The notes under the pieces are model-generated. The model made no database searches and had not been told where the DNA came from. It worked only from the letters and a program-made list of their open reading frames with translations. Positions 35,867 to 44,607 of a DNA stretch of 64,000 nucleotides are shown in pieces. How positions within the stretch are numbered: the stretch's first letter is position 1; every line of letters starts with the position of its first letter. This DNA is from Tropicibacter sp. Alg240-R139. GTDB taxonomy: Bacteria > Pseudomonadota > Alphaproteobacteria > Rhodobacterales > Rhodobacteraceae. The position numbers were made by a program, and so were the translations under genes. The DNA is taken from the NCBI RefSeq assembly GCF_900537075.1, contig NZ_UNRA01000002.1, positions 1,013,228-1,077,227 on the forward strand, written 5' to 3'.

Positions 35867-36972
35867 GAGTTTACCTTGTCTTGAAGCGACGCCAGAGCGT
35901 CCAGGAGACGGGTGTTGTCATCCGGCAAACCAACAGTGGCGCGGATATGGTTGGGTAGGTCAAAGGCGGGTCGAACCATGACGCCATGGCTTACCAGTTC
36001 GTTGGTCAACGTCTTGGCGTCCTTGCCATCGGGACAGCGGAACATAACGAAATTGGCTTGGCTTTTGCTGATCTCGAACCCCAAGCTTTTGAGAGCTTTG
36101 GACAGGCGCGCGCGCTCTGTCGTGTTGTTCGTCACAGTTCGAACCAGATGCGCGGCATCGTCCAAGGCCGCGATGGCCGCAGTCATACCCATAGTGTTCA
36201 GGTGAAAACTGCGTTTGTGTTTGCGGATCTTTGCCGCGATCTGTTCCGGCGCAATCCCATATCCGACCCGCATCCCAGCCAAGCCGTACGCTTTGGAAAA
36301 GCTGTGCACGATGACGATGTTGCGGTTGTTGCGAACATGGTGCAGCACATCAGGCAGATCGAACTCGGTTGCGAACTGGAAATAGACCTCGTCATAAATC
36401 AGGGTCACGTGATCTGGCAGTCCGTCCAAAATGGCATTCAAGACTTCGGCGCCAAAGTAGGTGCCTGTGGGGTTGTTCGGGTTGCATAGATAGACAAGCC
36501 GCGTGTCCGAGGTCACCGCGCTCAAGATGCCGTCGACATCCACGTCAAAACCCGCCCCGATCAGATCGACTTTGTCCACCAACACGCCTTTTTTCATGAG
36601 CGAGCTGGTGTAGGCCCCAAAACACGGGGGGCAAATGATGGCGCGTTGGCCGGGTTCCGTGACTGCGTCTTCGATCAGGGACAGGACCTCGACCCCACTG
36701 TTGGCCGAAAAGAAATGTTCGGGCTGCATGCCTTGGCCGTGAAATTCCGCCAACTTCTGGCAAAGGGCTGCGTCGGTACGTTCAGGGTAGATATTGGCAT
36801 TCTCCAACGCGTCCCGCGCTGCTGCGACGGCTGCCGGGGATGGGCCAAAGGGGTTTTCGTTCGAGCTGAGCTTGGTGATCGGCTGGTTGGCTGCTCGGCT
36901 TTGGACCTCGGCTATGGACAAGCCAGCCTGGTATCCACCGGTGTCTGAATGGGTCATGTCTGTGGCATCCAT
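35863..36972 (-). CDS. HisC-like class I/II aminotransferase
   Basis: 369 residues (364 if Met6 is the start). PLP-fold blocks: KLSSNENPFGPSPAA, ENANIYPERTDA, YLCNPNNPTGTYFG, LIYDEVYFQF and the PLP lysine in HSFSKAYGLAGMRVGYG. It resembles histidinol-phosphate and aromatic aminotransferases, but the catabolic neighbours suggest a different amino donor. First gene of a four-gene operon; divergent from a LuxR-type regulator about 115 nt away. Confidence 0.87.
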   Translation of the reverse strand: MDATDMTHSDTGGYQAGLSIAEVQSRAANQPITKLSSNENPFGPSPAAVAAARDALENANIYPERTDAALCQKLAEFHGQGMQPEHFFSANSGVEVLSLIEDAVTEPGQRAIICPPCFGAYTSSLMKKGVLVDKVDLIGAGFDVDVDGILSAVTSDTRLVYLCNPNNPTGTYFGAEVLNAILDGLPDHVTLIYDEVYFQFATEFDLPDVLHHVRNNRNIVIVHSFSKAYGLAGMRVGYGIAPEQIAAKIRKHKRSFHLNTMGMTAAIAALDDAAHLVRTVTNNTTERARLSKALKSLGFEISKSQANFVMFRCPDGKDAKTLTNELVSHGVMVRPAFDLPNHIRATVGLPDDNTRLLDALASLQDKVNS

Positions 36973-37087
36973 TATTGCGGTTGCTTTGCAGTCTATTTAC
37001 CTCAGAGTGGCGGCGAGTGTCTGTCCTTATTCAGGGGGGACACGAGCGCCGTTGCGTTTGCATTCCTGACTGCGCATTGTGCCTGCC

Positions 37088-37825
37088 ATGTCCTTGGAAG
37101 ATTTTTTTAGCGGCCCCGGCGCGCCTGATTTTCTGCACATCTTTTCGACGTGCCTGCAATCGATTGGCACGCCGGGTTTTAATGCGCAGTTTCTGGACTT
37201 GATCGAAAAAGTCATCAAGGCCGATCAATGCATGGTTTTTTCCTACAAGACCCCAAGGCCGCAATGCTATCTGACCTACAATGAACGCCACGCAAAAGGC
37301 GTGCAAAACATGGTACAAACCTATCTGCGCGGCGGGTTCAAAGAGGATCCCTCGCACGATGTGATTGAACAGGTGCGCGAGACTGGCAAAACGCGGATCA
37401 CAACCATGCTCGAATCCGACGGGGAAGAGCCCTTTGCGGTTGCTGGTATCGGCGATCGCCTTACAATTGTTGCCTGCCGCGATGATGACGTCATTGCCAT
37501 GAACTTTTTCCGCTTCAAGGAAAATGGTCGCTTTTCGGTTAGTGAAAACCGGCTGAGGTTCGATTTTTGGAACGCGATTGCTCAGATCGTCTTGCTTCAT
37601 TTTTCGGAACGAAACGGAGCCAAGGTGCGCAGTCCTTTGAACTCGTTGTCGGCGCGAGAAAAGGAAATCTGCGAAGGGATGCTAAGGGGCCTGACCGCGG
37701 ACGCTATCGCGTGGGACTTGGACGTGGCGCCAAGCACGGTGCTGACCTACCGAAAACGGGCTTATGAAAAGCTGGGGATCAATTCCAAATCGGCGTTGTT
37801 CATGCTGTGTAATGCTGGGGCCTGA
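37088..37825 (+). CDS. LuxR-type transcriptional regulator
   Basis: 245 residues from ATG 37088 (GTG at 37079 also possible). C-terminal LuxR HTH: SLSAREKEICEGMLRGLTADAIAWDLDVAPSTVLTYRKRAYEKLGI. The N-terminal ~170 residues are a sensory domain without an obvious acyl-homoserine-lactone signature. Divergent from the aminotransferase operon and probably its regulator. Confidence 0.85.
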   Translation: MSLEDFFSGPGAPDFLHIFSTCLQSIGTPGFNAQFLDLIEKVIKADQCMVFSYKTPRPQCYLTYNERHAKGVQNMVQTYLRGGFKEDPSHDVIEQVRETGKTRITTMLESDGEEPFAVAGIGDRLTIVACRDDDVIAMNFFRFKENGRFSVSENRLRFDFWNAIAQIVLLHFSERNGAKVRSPLNSLSAREKEICEGMLRGLTADAIAWDLDVAPSTVLTYRKRAYEKLGINSKSALFMLCNAGA

Positions 37826-38482
37826 TTAAGTGTCAACATCACGCCATACGACATTTCGTAGCGCGGTCAGCTCCTCCTCTGTCGGCGCCACACCGGTGAT
37901 GCAATAGACGTAATCACGCCCGCGTGCGGCGCGAGTTTCCATGCTCTCGCGTTGATCCAAGGCGTCATAGCCGATCTGCGTGAAATAGGTTATCCGCGCC
38001 CGCGTCTCGGCCTCGGATCGAAGATAGCCGAAGCGTTCGAACATATCAGACAGAGCGTCAACCCGCGCGGCGTCGGACAGATCCAGCGCTCGCCGAACGC
38101 TGCCGGATCGCCGCGCCCAATCGCGGATGGCAAAGTCCAGCTGCGTGTCGAACGATCCGTCGGCGACCCAGATGCCATAGACCTGAACTAGCGCAAAATT
38201 AATGGTTTCCGCAGGACGTTTCGTGCTGTCGAGCACGGCCTTGGTGTTGGTCGATTGCCAATGATCCAGCAGGGCATTCAACAAGTCGGTGCGGTTCTTG
38301 AAAAACCAGTAGAAACTTGACCGAGCGCATTCCAGTTTTTCGGCCAGCGTGAGAACTTTGACACTGTCCACACCGTCCGAGATCAGCGTGTCCAAAGCGA
38401 TCTGGATCCAATCTTCACGACTGGTGCGGCTTGGTCCACGACTGCGGGGTTTGGTGCCATCAGGTGCATTTTTTTCTGTCAT
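37826..38482 (-). CDS. TetR-family transcriptional regulator
   Basis: 218 residues. N-terminal HTH: DWIQIALDTLISDGVDSVKVLTLAEKLECARSSFYWFFKNRTDLLNALLDHW. The helical C-terminal domain has FAIRDWARRSGSVRRALDLSDAARVDALSDMF, seen in many proteobacterial TetR proteins. It converges directly on the luxR gene (adjacent stops) and faces away from yceI. Target unknown. Confidence 0.88.
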   Translation of the reverse strand: MTEKNAPDGTKPRSRGPSRTSREDWIQIALDTLISDGVDSVKVLTLAEKLECARSSFYWFFKNRTDLLNALLDHWQSTNTKAVLDSTKRPAETINFALVQVYGIWVADGSFDTQLDFAIRDWARRSGSVRRALDLSDAARVDALSDMFERFGYLRSEAETRARITYFTQIGYDALDQRESMETRAARGRDYVYCITGVAPTEEELTALRNVVWRDVDT

Positions 38483-38821
38483 AAATTCGAGAACGTACGA
38501 TCCTGTACGGAATAGGCAAGGGATTCCTGAAATCGGGTCAGATAGATGTCACGGATCAAGTGTGGATCGAGCATACGTTTGACCGTGATTTCGCTTCGGG
38601 GCCACGAGGCGTCAAATGATGGCCAGGGCAGGACACCGCAAGGAACACTCCTCCCCTTGGCGCTTTTGCTCGATGCGAATACCGTCGATAACCTGTTTGT
38701 TCGCGGAAACGTGCTCACGATGTCGAGAGGGTGAAGAAAACGGGTTGTCTTGGGAGCGGAGCGCAATAAAGATGCAAATGCATTTAAATTACACCTTGTC
38801 GATACGGTGAACTAAAGGGCA
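38483..38821. other. Intergenic region between tetR and yceI
   Basis: 339 nt. No believable gene. A perfect palindrome AAATGCATTT lies at 38776-38785, 37 nt before the yceI start, in an AT-rich patch that may be a promoter or operator. Confidence 0.45.
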
Positions 38822-39421
38822 ATGACCATGATCCGTTCCTTCCAGACTTTCCTCTCCGCCAGTGCCGTTGCCGCTTTGTTTGCCGCAGGCGGCGCAACTG
38901 CAGCGCAATTCAAAACCGACCAAGGCCATACCGAAGTGAACTTTGGCTGGAGTCACGCAGGTGTCTCGATGCAATCGGCCGAATTTTCGGTTGCTGATGG
39001 AACACTGGACCTAGATCCAGAGAACCCAGGCGATGCCAAGCTGAACGTGACAATCAAGGCCGACAGCGTGAACACAGGCTTTGGCCCGCTGGACGATCAC
39101 TTGAAAAGCAATGATTTCCTTGAGGTACAAACTTATCCAGAAATTACATTCACAAGCACTTCGGTTGAGGTGACGGGCGAAAAAACCGCCAATGTGACCG
39201 GTGATCTGACGATTCATGGCACCACAAAGCCGGTAACGCTCGTAACCGAACTGACTCACGTCGGTCCGCATCCTTTGGGTGGCGTGGTCGACTACTACAA
39301 GGGTGAGTGGATTGCATTTACCGCCCAAACGGAAATCGACCACATGGCGTTTGGCGTCGGTGGGTTTTCGACCGGCCCGATTTCGATATCGATCGTGACC
39401 GAGATGAAGGCGGTTGAGTAA
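38822..39421 (+). CDS. Secreted YceI-family lipid-binding protein
   Basis: 199 residues. A signal peptide covers about residues 1-27 (hydrophobic core ASAVAALFAAGGATAA, cleavage after AxA). YceI lipocalin-like barrel: TEVNFGWSHAGVSMQSAEF, DLTIHGTTKPVTLV and AFGVGGFS near the end. YceI proteins bind isoprenoid-like lipids in the periplasm. Its regulation may use the AT-rich palindrome upstream. Confidence 0.9.
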   Translation: MTMIRSFQTFLSASAVAALFAAGGATAAQFKTDQGHTEVNFGWSHAGVSMQSAEFSVADGTLDLDPENPGDAKLNVTIKADSVNTGFGPLDDHLKSNDFLEVQTYPEITFTSTSVEVTGEKTANVTGDLTIHGTTKPVTLVTELTHVGPHPLGGVVDYYKGEWIAFTAQTEIDHMAFGVGGFSTGPISISIVTEMKAVE

Positions 39422-39481
39422 GAGGCTTTATCGGCCAGCAAAGAAATGAGCGGTGCCAAGCGGCGCCGTTTTTCGGTGCGT

Positions 39482-40237
39482 CTATCGCCACATCGCGGCC
39501 GCCTTGAGCCGCAGATAGTACGGCATGTGATATTCCAGATAGGCGAGCATCTTGGGTTCGACTTCGGCCGCAGCAAAGAATGCCTCTTCTTGTCGTGTGA
39601 GGTCTTTGAGCGTCAAGGGACGGATAGATTTCGACGTTCCGGCGTCCGCATGCCAACCATCAACCTGCGCCCAGTCCGCCGGTCGTTCATTCTGCCAGTC
39701 AAAGGCGGACTCGACAAAGGGTAGGCCGATCCTGTCCCACATGGCTAACAGCGTCCCGCGATCATCGCGGCGCACAGCTTCGGCCTCGATCACCACCGGG
39801 GTTTGACCCGTGTCCGCCAGCGCCTGATAGTGGCGCCATTGTTGTTCGATCCCGATCTCGTCATTGGACACGTTCGGGTCAAGCTTGAAGTAGGATTTGA
39901 TCGACGCCATTGGGTTGCGGATCAAAAAGCAATTCACCAACCGGTCCCGAAACGCCGCATCCTCCAGGATGTGGGGCATAACGTAATAACTCATGTCCTT
40001 GAAGAACACCGGTTGATCCTCGGCACGGGCCAGCAGCATGTCCCGGATCGCCTCATACGTCTGGGGATGGTCGTCCTGTACGTCGAAATGCGGCATCTCG
40101 CGAACCGAGCGGTTGACGTAGTAATCATACATGAACGGTTCATGCGCGCAGTCCAGATCGCCCCGTTCTCGCATGACCCGCTCCATCGCCGTCGACATAG
40201 AGCGGGGGTGCGACCAAAGGGCGATAATCTTGTGCAT
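39482..40237 (-). CDS. Sulfotransferase-like P-loop protein
   Basis: 251 residues from ATG 40237 with GAGG upstream; the frame is open to 40252. N-terminal ALWSHPRSMSTAMERVM is the PAPS-type phosphate loop of a bacterial sulfotransferase-like family. Internal blocks include FKDMSYYVMPH and FLIRNPMASIKSYF (3'-phosphate loop equivalent). Acceptor unknown. Stands alone. Confidence 0.72.
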   Translation of the reverse strand: MHKIIALWSHPRSMSTAMERVMRERGDLDCAHEPFMYDYYVNRSVREMPHFDVQDDHPQTYEAIRDMLLARAEDQPVFFKDMSYYVMPHILEDAAFRDRLVNCFLIRNPMASIKSYFKLDPNVSNDEIGIEQQWRHYQALADTGQTPVVIEAEAVRRDDRGTLLAMWDRIGLPFVESAFDWQNERPADWAQVDGWHADAGTSKSIRPLTLKDLTRQEEAFFAAAEVEPKMLAYLEYHMPYYLRLKAAAMWR

Positions 40238-40308
40238 TTGTAACCTCGGCATTCGCAGCTGTTTGGGGCAAGCGAACGCCTAATCGCCAGCGCTGTCAAC
40301 GCTCGAGA

Positions 40309-41259
40309 TTAGGAGATTTTTCCGCGTTGGAGCATGGGCGTAACGCCATAGGTCGCGCGGTAGACACGGCTGAAATGACCAGGGCTTTCGAACCCGCACG
40401 CAAAGGCCACTTCGGTCACAGATGCTTCTGTTTGGATCAAAAGGTTGCGCGCACGATCAAGGCGCATTTCCATGAAATATTTCTTGGGAGAGGCGTTCAG
40501 ATACTTGCCAAAGAGCCGTTCCAACTGGCGCGTCGAGATGCCCACGTTCTCCGCGATGACGGTGGGCGAGATCGGGTCCGAAATCTGATCCTGCATGATC
40601 TGGATCGCCTTGGTCAAATGCGCATTGCGCATTCCGTTGCGGGACTGCAGCGAGACTTTTTGTTCGGCTGTGGCGTGGCGAACGGCATTGTAAACCATTT
40701 GATCGGCAACAGCGACGGACAGGTCCTGACCATGATCGCGTTCGATCAGATGCAGGATCAGGTCGGCGGTGGCTGTTCCACCGGACGCGGTCATGTATTT
40801 CTCATCCGCGACAAAGACGCTGCGTACCAGGTTCACCTCTGGGAAGGCCTCCATGAAGCTGTCGTGATACTCCCAATGGATCGCGGCCTGCATGTCATCC
40901 AGAAACCCCGCTTCGGCCAGAACCCAGGCGCCCGAGCAAAGCGCGCCGATGGCCGTGCCCCGTACCCGCTCGCGACGCAATGCGGCCAACAGCGGTTTGG
41001 TGACGTGATCGCGCATGTGGATTCCCGACAAGACAAACAGCTGGTCACAGCGGGGCAGGGCATCGAATCCCGAATGCACCAGTGTCACGGATTCGTTCGA
41101 ACAGGTCGCGGTTTCACTATTCTCGGATGCGAACGACCAGTGATACAGCGGCTCGCCGCTGACCAGATTGGCGATGCGCAGCGGCTCGACCGCGCAGGAA
41201 AACGCGAGGTGTGAGAATTCTTCGACGAGAAGAAAGACAAAGTGCTGTGTCTTGGACAT
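40309..41259 (-). CDS. GlxA/GbdR-like AraC-family regulator
   Basis: 316 residues from ATG 41259 (open to 41385 without a good start). DJ-1-like N-terminus with a retained Cys in GALCSGAWVLAEAGFLDD, then AIHWEYHDSFMEAFP. C-terminal AraC HTH SPTVIAENVGISTRQLERLFGKYL and VAFACGFESPGHFSRVYRATYGVTP. It resembles GbdR-type sensors of glycine betaine and related amines. It is divergent from the gntR-dapA-aldh-oxidase operon of a probable betaine/proline island, which supports that role; the ligand is inference. Confidence 0.83.
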   Translation of the reverse strand: MSKTQHFVFLLVEEFSHLAFSCAVEPLRIANLVSGEPLYHWSFASENSETATCSNESVTLVHSGFDALPRCDQLFVLSGIHMRDHVTKPLLAALRRERVRGTAIGALCSGAWVLAEAGFLDDMQAAIHWEYHDSFMEAFPEVNLVRSVFVADEKYMTASGGTATADLILHLIERDHGQDLSVAVADQMVYNAVRHATAEQKVSLQSRNGMRNAHLTKAIQIMQDQISDPISPTVIAENVGISTRQLERLFGKYLNASPKKYFMEMRLDRARNLLIQTEASVTEVAFACGFESPGHFSRVYRATYGVTPMLQRGKIS

Positions 41260-41398
41260 GGCGTGACCCAATTCAAGGTTACCGGGGCGTGGCGTCTGCT
41301 TGCCCTGCGACGCAGTTCTCAGGCTAAGCCAAGATTCGTCTGCGCGGCAAGATAATGCGAGGTACGCCACATATTTTTTGCACACAACAATTTTTTAC

Positions 41399-41408
41399 TG
41401 TGTACACA
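41399..41408. promoter_or_regulatory. Candidate GntR operator TGTGTACACA
   Basis: A perfect 10-bp palindrome in the 211-nt AT-rich region between the GlxA and GntR genes. FadR/FCD-type GntR proteins often bind T-G-T-x-A-C-A-like dyads, so it may be the autoregulatory site of the gntR gene 63 nt downstream. Confidence 0.5.
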
Positions 41409-41470
41409 ATGTGTATTTTTATGTGATAGAGAATCTGACAACTGCGCAACCGATTCAAGGAGAGGTGAGG

Positions 41471-42181
41471 GTGAAGGACGCCGCGAAAAATCGCAAAACC
41501 GAACTTTATGACTGGCTAAAAACCGCGATCATGACCTTGGATCTGCGGCCCGGCGCCGATCTGGATGAAAGCCGCCTGTCGGATGAATTTCAATTGTCAC
41601 GCACACCGTTGCGCGAGGTGCTGCGCCAGCTTGCGGGTGAGGGGTATGTCGATCTGCGCGAAAACCGCGGCGCGCGGGTCAGCGAGATGTCCCACATGAC
41701 TCTGCGCGACTTCTTTCTGGCCGCGCCGATGATCTATGGCGCGGTGCTGCAACTTGCGGCGCAGAACGCGCGGCCCGAGCAGATTGACGATCTGAAAGCC
41801 GCGCAAGACGTGTTCAAATCAACGCTGCGCACGGGTTCCGGTGCGGATCGCGCCATGGCCAACAACCGTTTTCACGAGGTGACCGGAGAGATGGCCGACA
41901 ACATCTATTTGTTGCCCTCGTTCCAACGTCTGCTGATCGACCACGCGCGCATTTCTATGACCTTCTATCGCCCACAAGACGCGCAGATGGTCGAAAACGT
42001 GTCCGAGGCAAGCGCTCAACACGACGCGATCATCGCGGCCATAGAGGCACGGGATGACGTGGCAGCGGCGCAACTGGCCATCGACCATTGGAACCTGTCC
42101 CGAGACCAGATTGAACTGTTCGTCATGCCCGCAGGGTTGGACGTGCAACTGGGCTCAGTCGCACGAAACACATCAGCCTGA
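41471..42181 (+). CDS. GntR-family (FCD) transcriptional regulator
   Basis: 236 residues from GTG 41471, the best start because the wHTH follows (KTELYDWLKTAIMTLDLRPGADL, LSDEFQLSRTPLREVLRQLAGEGYV) and AGGAG lies upstream. The helical FCD ligand domain ends with AQHDAIIAAIEARDDVAAAQLAIDHW. First gene of the catabolic operon and eight bases before the DapA-family gene. Confidence 0.88.
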   Translation: MKDAAKNRKTELYDWLKTAIMTLDLRPGADLDESRLSDEFQLSRTPLREVLRQLAGEGYVDLRENRGARVSEMSHMTLRDFFLAAPMIYGAVLQLAAQNARPEQIDDLKAAQDVFKSTLRTGSGADRAMANNRFHEVTGEMADNIYLLPSFQRLLIDHARISMTFYRPQDAQMVENVSEASAQHDAIIAAIEARDDVAAAQLAIDHWNLSRDQIELFVMPAGLDVQLGSVARNTSA

Positions 42182-42189
42182 GGACTATC

Positions 42190-43107
42190 ATGACACCCCT
42201 GTTTGAATTCAAAGGGATCTACACGCCTGTTGTGACCCCTTATCGCGCCAATGGTAGCGTCAATTGGGACGGCCTGTCAGACGTGATCGAATATCTCGCT
42301 GAAAACGGCGTGCATGGCCTAATTTCGGGCGGCTCGACCGGCGAAAACTATGCCCAAACCGTGAAAGAGCGTCTGGACCTGGCAAAGTTCACGCACCAGC
42401 AGCTCAAAGGACGTCTGCCGCTGGTGGTGGGGACCGGAGCCATGTTGACGTCGGATTCGATTGCTCTGGCGACCGGCGCGCGTGAGATTGGGGCTGACTC
42501 GATCCTGCTCGCCAGCCCGCCATATTCGGTGCCAACGGATCGCGAAAACGCGCTGAACGCGCTTGCCATCGACAAAGCCGCTGATCTGCCGATCATGCTC
42601 TACAACTATCCCCACCGCACCGGCACGATGATGGGAGAGGAGTTTCTTGACCGTGTCGGCCGGTCGCGCAATTTCAGCGGGATCAAGGAAAGCTCAGGCG
42701 ACATCAACCGGGTTCATCTGTTGGCGCGGGACTATCCGCACATCCAGCTGGGTTGTGGCATGGACGATCAGGCGCTTGAATTCTTTGCCTGGGGCGCGCC
42801 GTTCTGGGTCTGTGGCGGATCGAACTTTCTGCCGCGCGAGCATGTGGCGCTCTACAACGCTTGTGTCATCGAAGGGAATTTTGCCAAGGGCCGCCGGATC
42901 ATGTCGGCGATGATGCCGTTGATGCGGGTGCTGGAGCAGGGCGGAAAGTTCATCCAGACCATCAAACATGGCGTCACCATGAACGGGATCGAGGCCAGCG
43001 TTGTGCGCCCGCCGCTCAAAGGGCTCAACAAGGACGACAAACGCGCATTGGAACAGGTCACGCGCGTGTTGAAACAGAAAATCGCAGATATTGAGGCGGA
43101 GGGTTAA
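42190..43107 (+). CDS. DapA/NanA-family lyase or deaminase
   Basis: 305 residues. Schiff-base Lys166 in FSGIKESSGD, Tyr138 in MLYNYPHRTG and the GGSTGENYAQ loop define the dihydrodipicolinate-synthase superfamily. In hydroxyproline catabolism a member of this family deaminates the pyrroline intermediate. With hpbD in the facing operon that is a reasonable candidate, but the same fold serves many 2-oxo-acid aldolases. Three bases separate it from the ALDH gene. Confidence 0.85.
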   Translation: MTPLFEFKGIYTPVVTPYRANGSVNWDGLSDVIEYLAENGVHGLISGGSTGENYAQTVKERLDLAKFTHQQLKGRLPLVVGTGAMLTSDSIALATGAREIGADSILLASPPYSVPTDRENALNALAIDKAADLPIMLYNYPHRTGTMMGEEFLDRVGRSRNFSGIKESSGDINRVHLLARDYPHIQLGCGMDDQALEFFAWGAPFWVCGGSNFLPREHVALYNACVIEGNFAKGRRIMSAMMPLMRVLEQGGKFIQTIKHGVTMNGIEASVVRPPLKGLNKDDKRALEQVTRVLKQKIADIEAEG

Positions 43108-43110
43108 GAC

Positions 43111-44607
43111 ATGTCACTGCTCACTCAGGACGAATACAAATCCATCGCTGCCAATCTGGATATGCCAACCGGAGCCTTCATTGACGGCGCCTATCGCCCG
43201 GCGCTTTCAGGCAAGACGTTTGAGACATCGAACCCGGCCACCGGGGAGAAAATCGTCGATATTGCGGCTTGCGGTGCCGAAGACGTTGACTTTGCTGTCG
43301 AAAAGGCACGTGAGGCATTTGACGACGGCCGATGGTCGCGGATGCACCCATCTGATCGCAAGGACGTGCTGATACGCCTGTGCAAACTGATGACCCGAAA
43401 TGCGCGCGAACTGGCGGTGATGGAAAGCATCGACAGCGGCAAGACGATTTATGATTGCGAAACCGTCGACGTGCCCGAGACTATTCACTGCATCAAATGG
43501 CACGCCGAGGTGATCGACAAAATCTATGATCAGGTCTCGCCCGCCAGCGACGACCACATCGCCATGGTCGTGCGCGAACCGATTGGCGTTGTAGGGTTGG
43601 TGCTACCGTGGAACTTTCCGCTGCTGATGCTGGGGTGGAAGATCGGCCCAGCTTTGGCCGCAGGCTGCTCGGTCGTGGTAAAGCCCGCGGCTGAGACCAC
43701 ACTGACCGCCTTGCGTCTGGCTGAACTGGCGATGGAGGCAGGCCTGCCGCGCGGCGTTCTGAACATCGCACCGGGCGGCGGCGCGGAGGTGGGCGAGCCG
43801 ATTGGCCGTCACATGGACATCGATATGGTGTCCTTCACCGGCTCGACCGTGACAGGCAAACGGTTCCTTGGCTATTCGGGAGAAAGCAACGCCAAGGAGG
43901 TGGTGCTGGAAATGGGCGGTAAGAACCCGGCTATCGTGATGGATGACACCGAAAACCTAGATCGTGTTGCCGCGCATGTGGTCAACGGTGCATTCTGGAA
44001 CATGGGCGAGAACTGCTCGGCCTCTTCACGCCTGATCGTGCACAAGGACGTAAAGGCCGAACTGCTGGAGCGCATCGCCCATCACGCCAAACAGTGGAAC
44101 ATCGGCGATCCGTTGGACCCGGAAACCCGCATGGGTGCCTTGGTTAGCGAAGAGCACTACACCAAGGTTTGTGGCTACTTGGACCAAGCCAAAAACGTCT
44201 TGATCGGCGGCAAGGCCAAGGATGGATTTGTCGAGGCCACGGTTGTTGAAGTGCCTGATAACGACGCTGTTCTGGCCCGCGAAGAGATATTTGGTCCGGT
44301 TCTGTCAGTGATCGAAGTGTCCAGCTTTGACGAGGCGATCAACATCGCCAATGACACCGACTATGGCCTATGTGCCTCGATCTTTACCGCCAACGCCAAA
44401 CGGGCCATCCGCGGCGCGCGCGCGATCCGGGCGGGGACCGTGACGGTCAACAGCTTTGGCGAGGGTGACATCACCACGCCGTTTGGCGGTTACAAGCAGT
44501 CCGGCTTTGGCGGTCGCGACAATTCGGTTCATGCGCATGACCAGTACACGCAGCTGAAAACCATCTGGATCGATCTGGCCGACGACGAAGACGAGGCGGT
44601 GGATTGA
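43111..44607 (+). CDS. Aldehyde dehydrogenase, PuuC-like
   Basis: 498 residues. Asn in LPWNFPLL, Glu in LEMGGKNPA and catalytic Cys in NMGENCSASSRL are intact. It looks like gamma-glutamyl-aminobutyraldehyde or semialdehyde dehydrogenases. With a DapA-family enzyme and an oxidase it could oxidise 2-oxoglutarate semialdehyde, the end of hydroxyproline breakdown; this is inference. Overlaps the oxidase gene by four bases. Confidence 0.88.
   Translation: MSLLTQDEYKSIAANLDMPTGAFIDGAYRPALSGKTFETSNPATGEKIVDIAACGAEDVDFAVEKAREAFDDGRWSRMHPSDRKDVLIRLCKLMTRNARELAVMESIDSGKTIYDCETVDVPETIHCIKWHAEVIDKIYDQVSPASDDHIAMVVREPIGVVGLVLPWNFPLLMLGWKIGPALAAGCSVVVKPAAETTLTALRLAELAMEAGLPRGVLNIAPGGGAEVGEPIGRHMDIDMVSFTGSTVTGKRFLGYSGESNAKEVVLEMGGKNPAIVMDDTENLDRVAAHVVNGAFWNMGENCSASSRLIVHKDVKAELLERIAHHAKQWNIGDPLDPETRMGALVSEEHYTKVCGYLDQAKNVLIGGKAKDGFVEATVVEVPDNDAVLAREEIFGPVLSVIEVSSFDEAINIANDTDYGLCASIFTANAKRAIRGARAIRAGTVTVNSFGEGDITTPFGGYKQSGFGGRDNSVHAHDQYTQLKTIWIDLADDEDEAVD

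Noticed and set aside
38479-38766. 95-residue minus-strand ORF upstream of tetR
   Set aside because: Composition and lack of ribosome site look random; it fills an intergenic region between two regulators' promoters.
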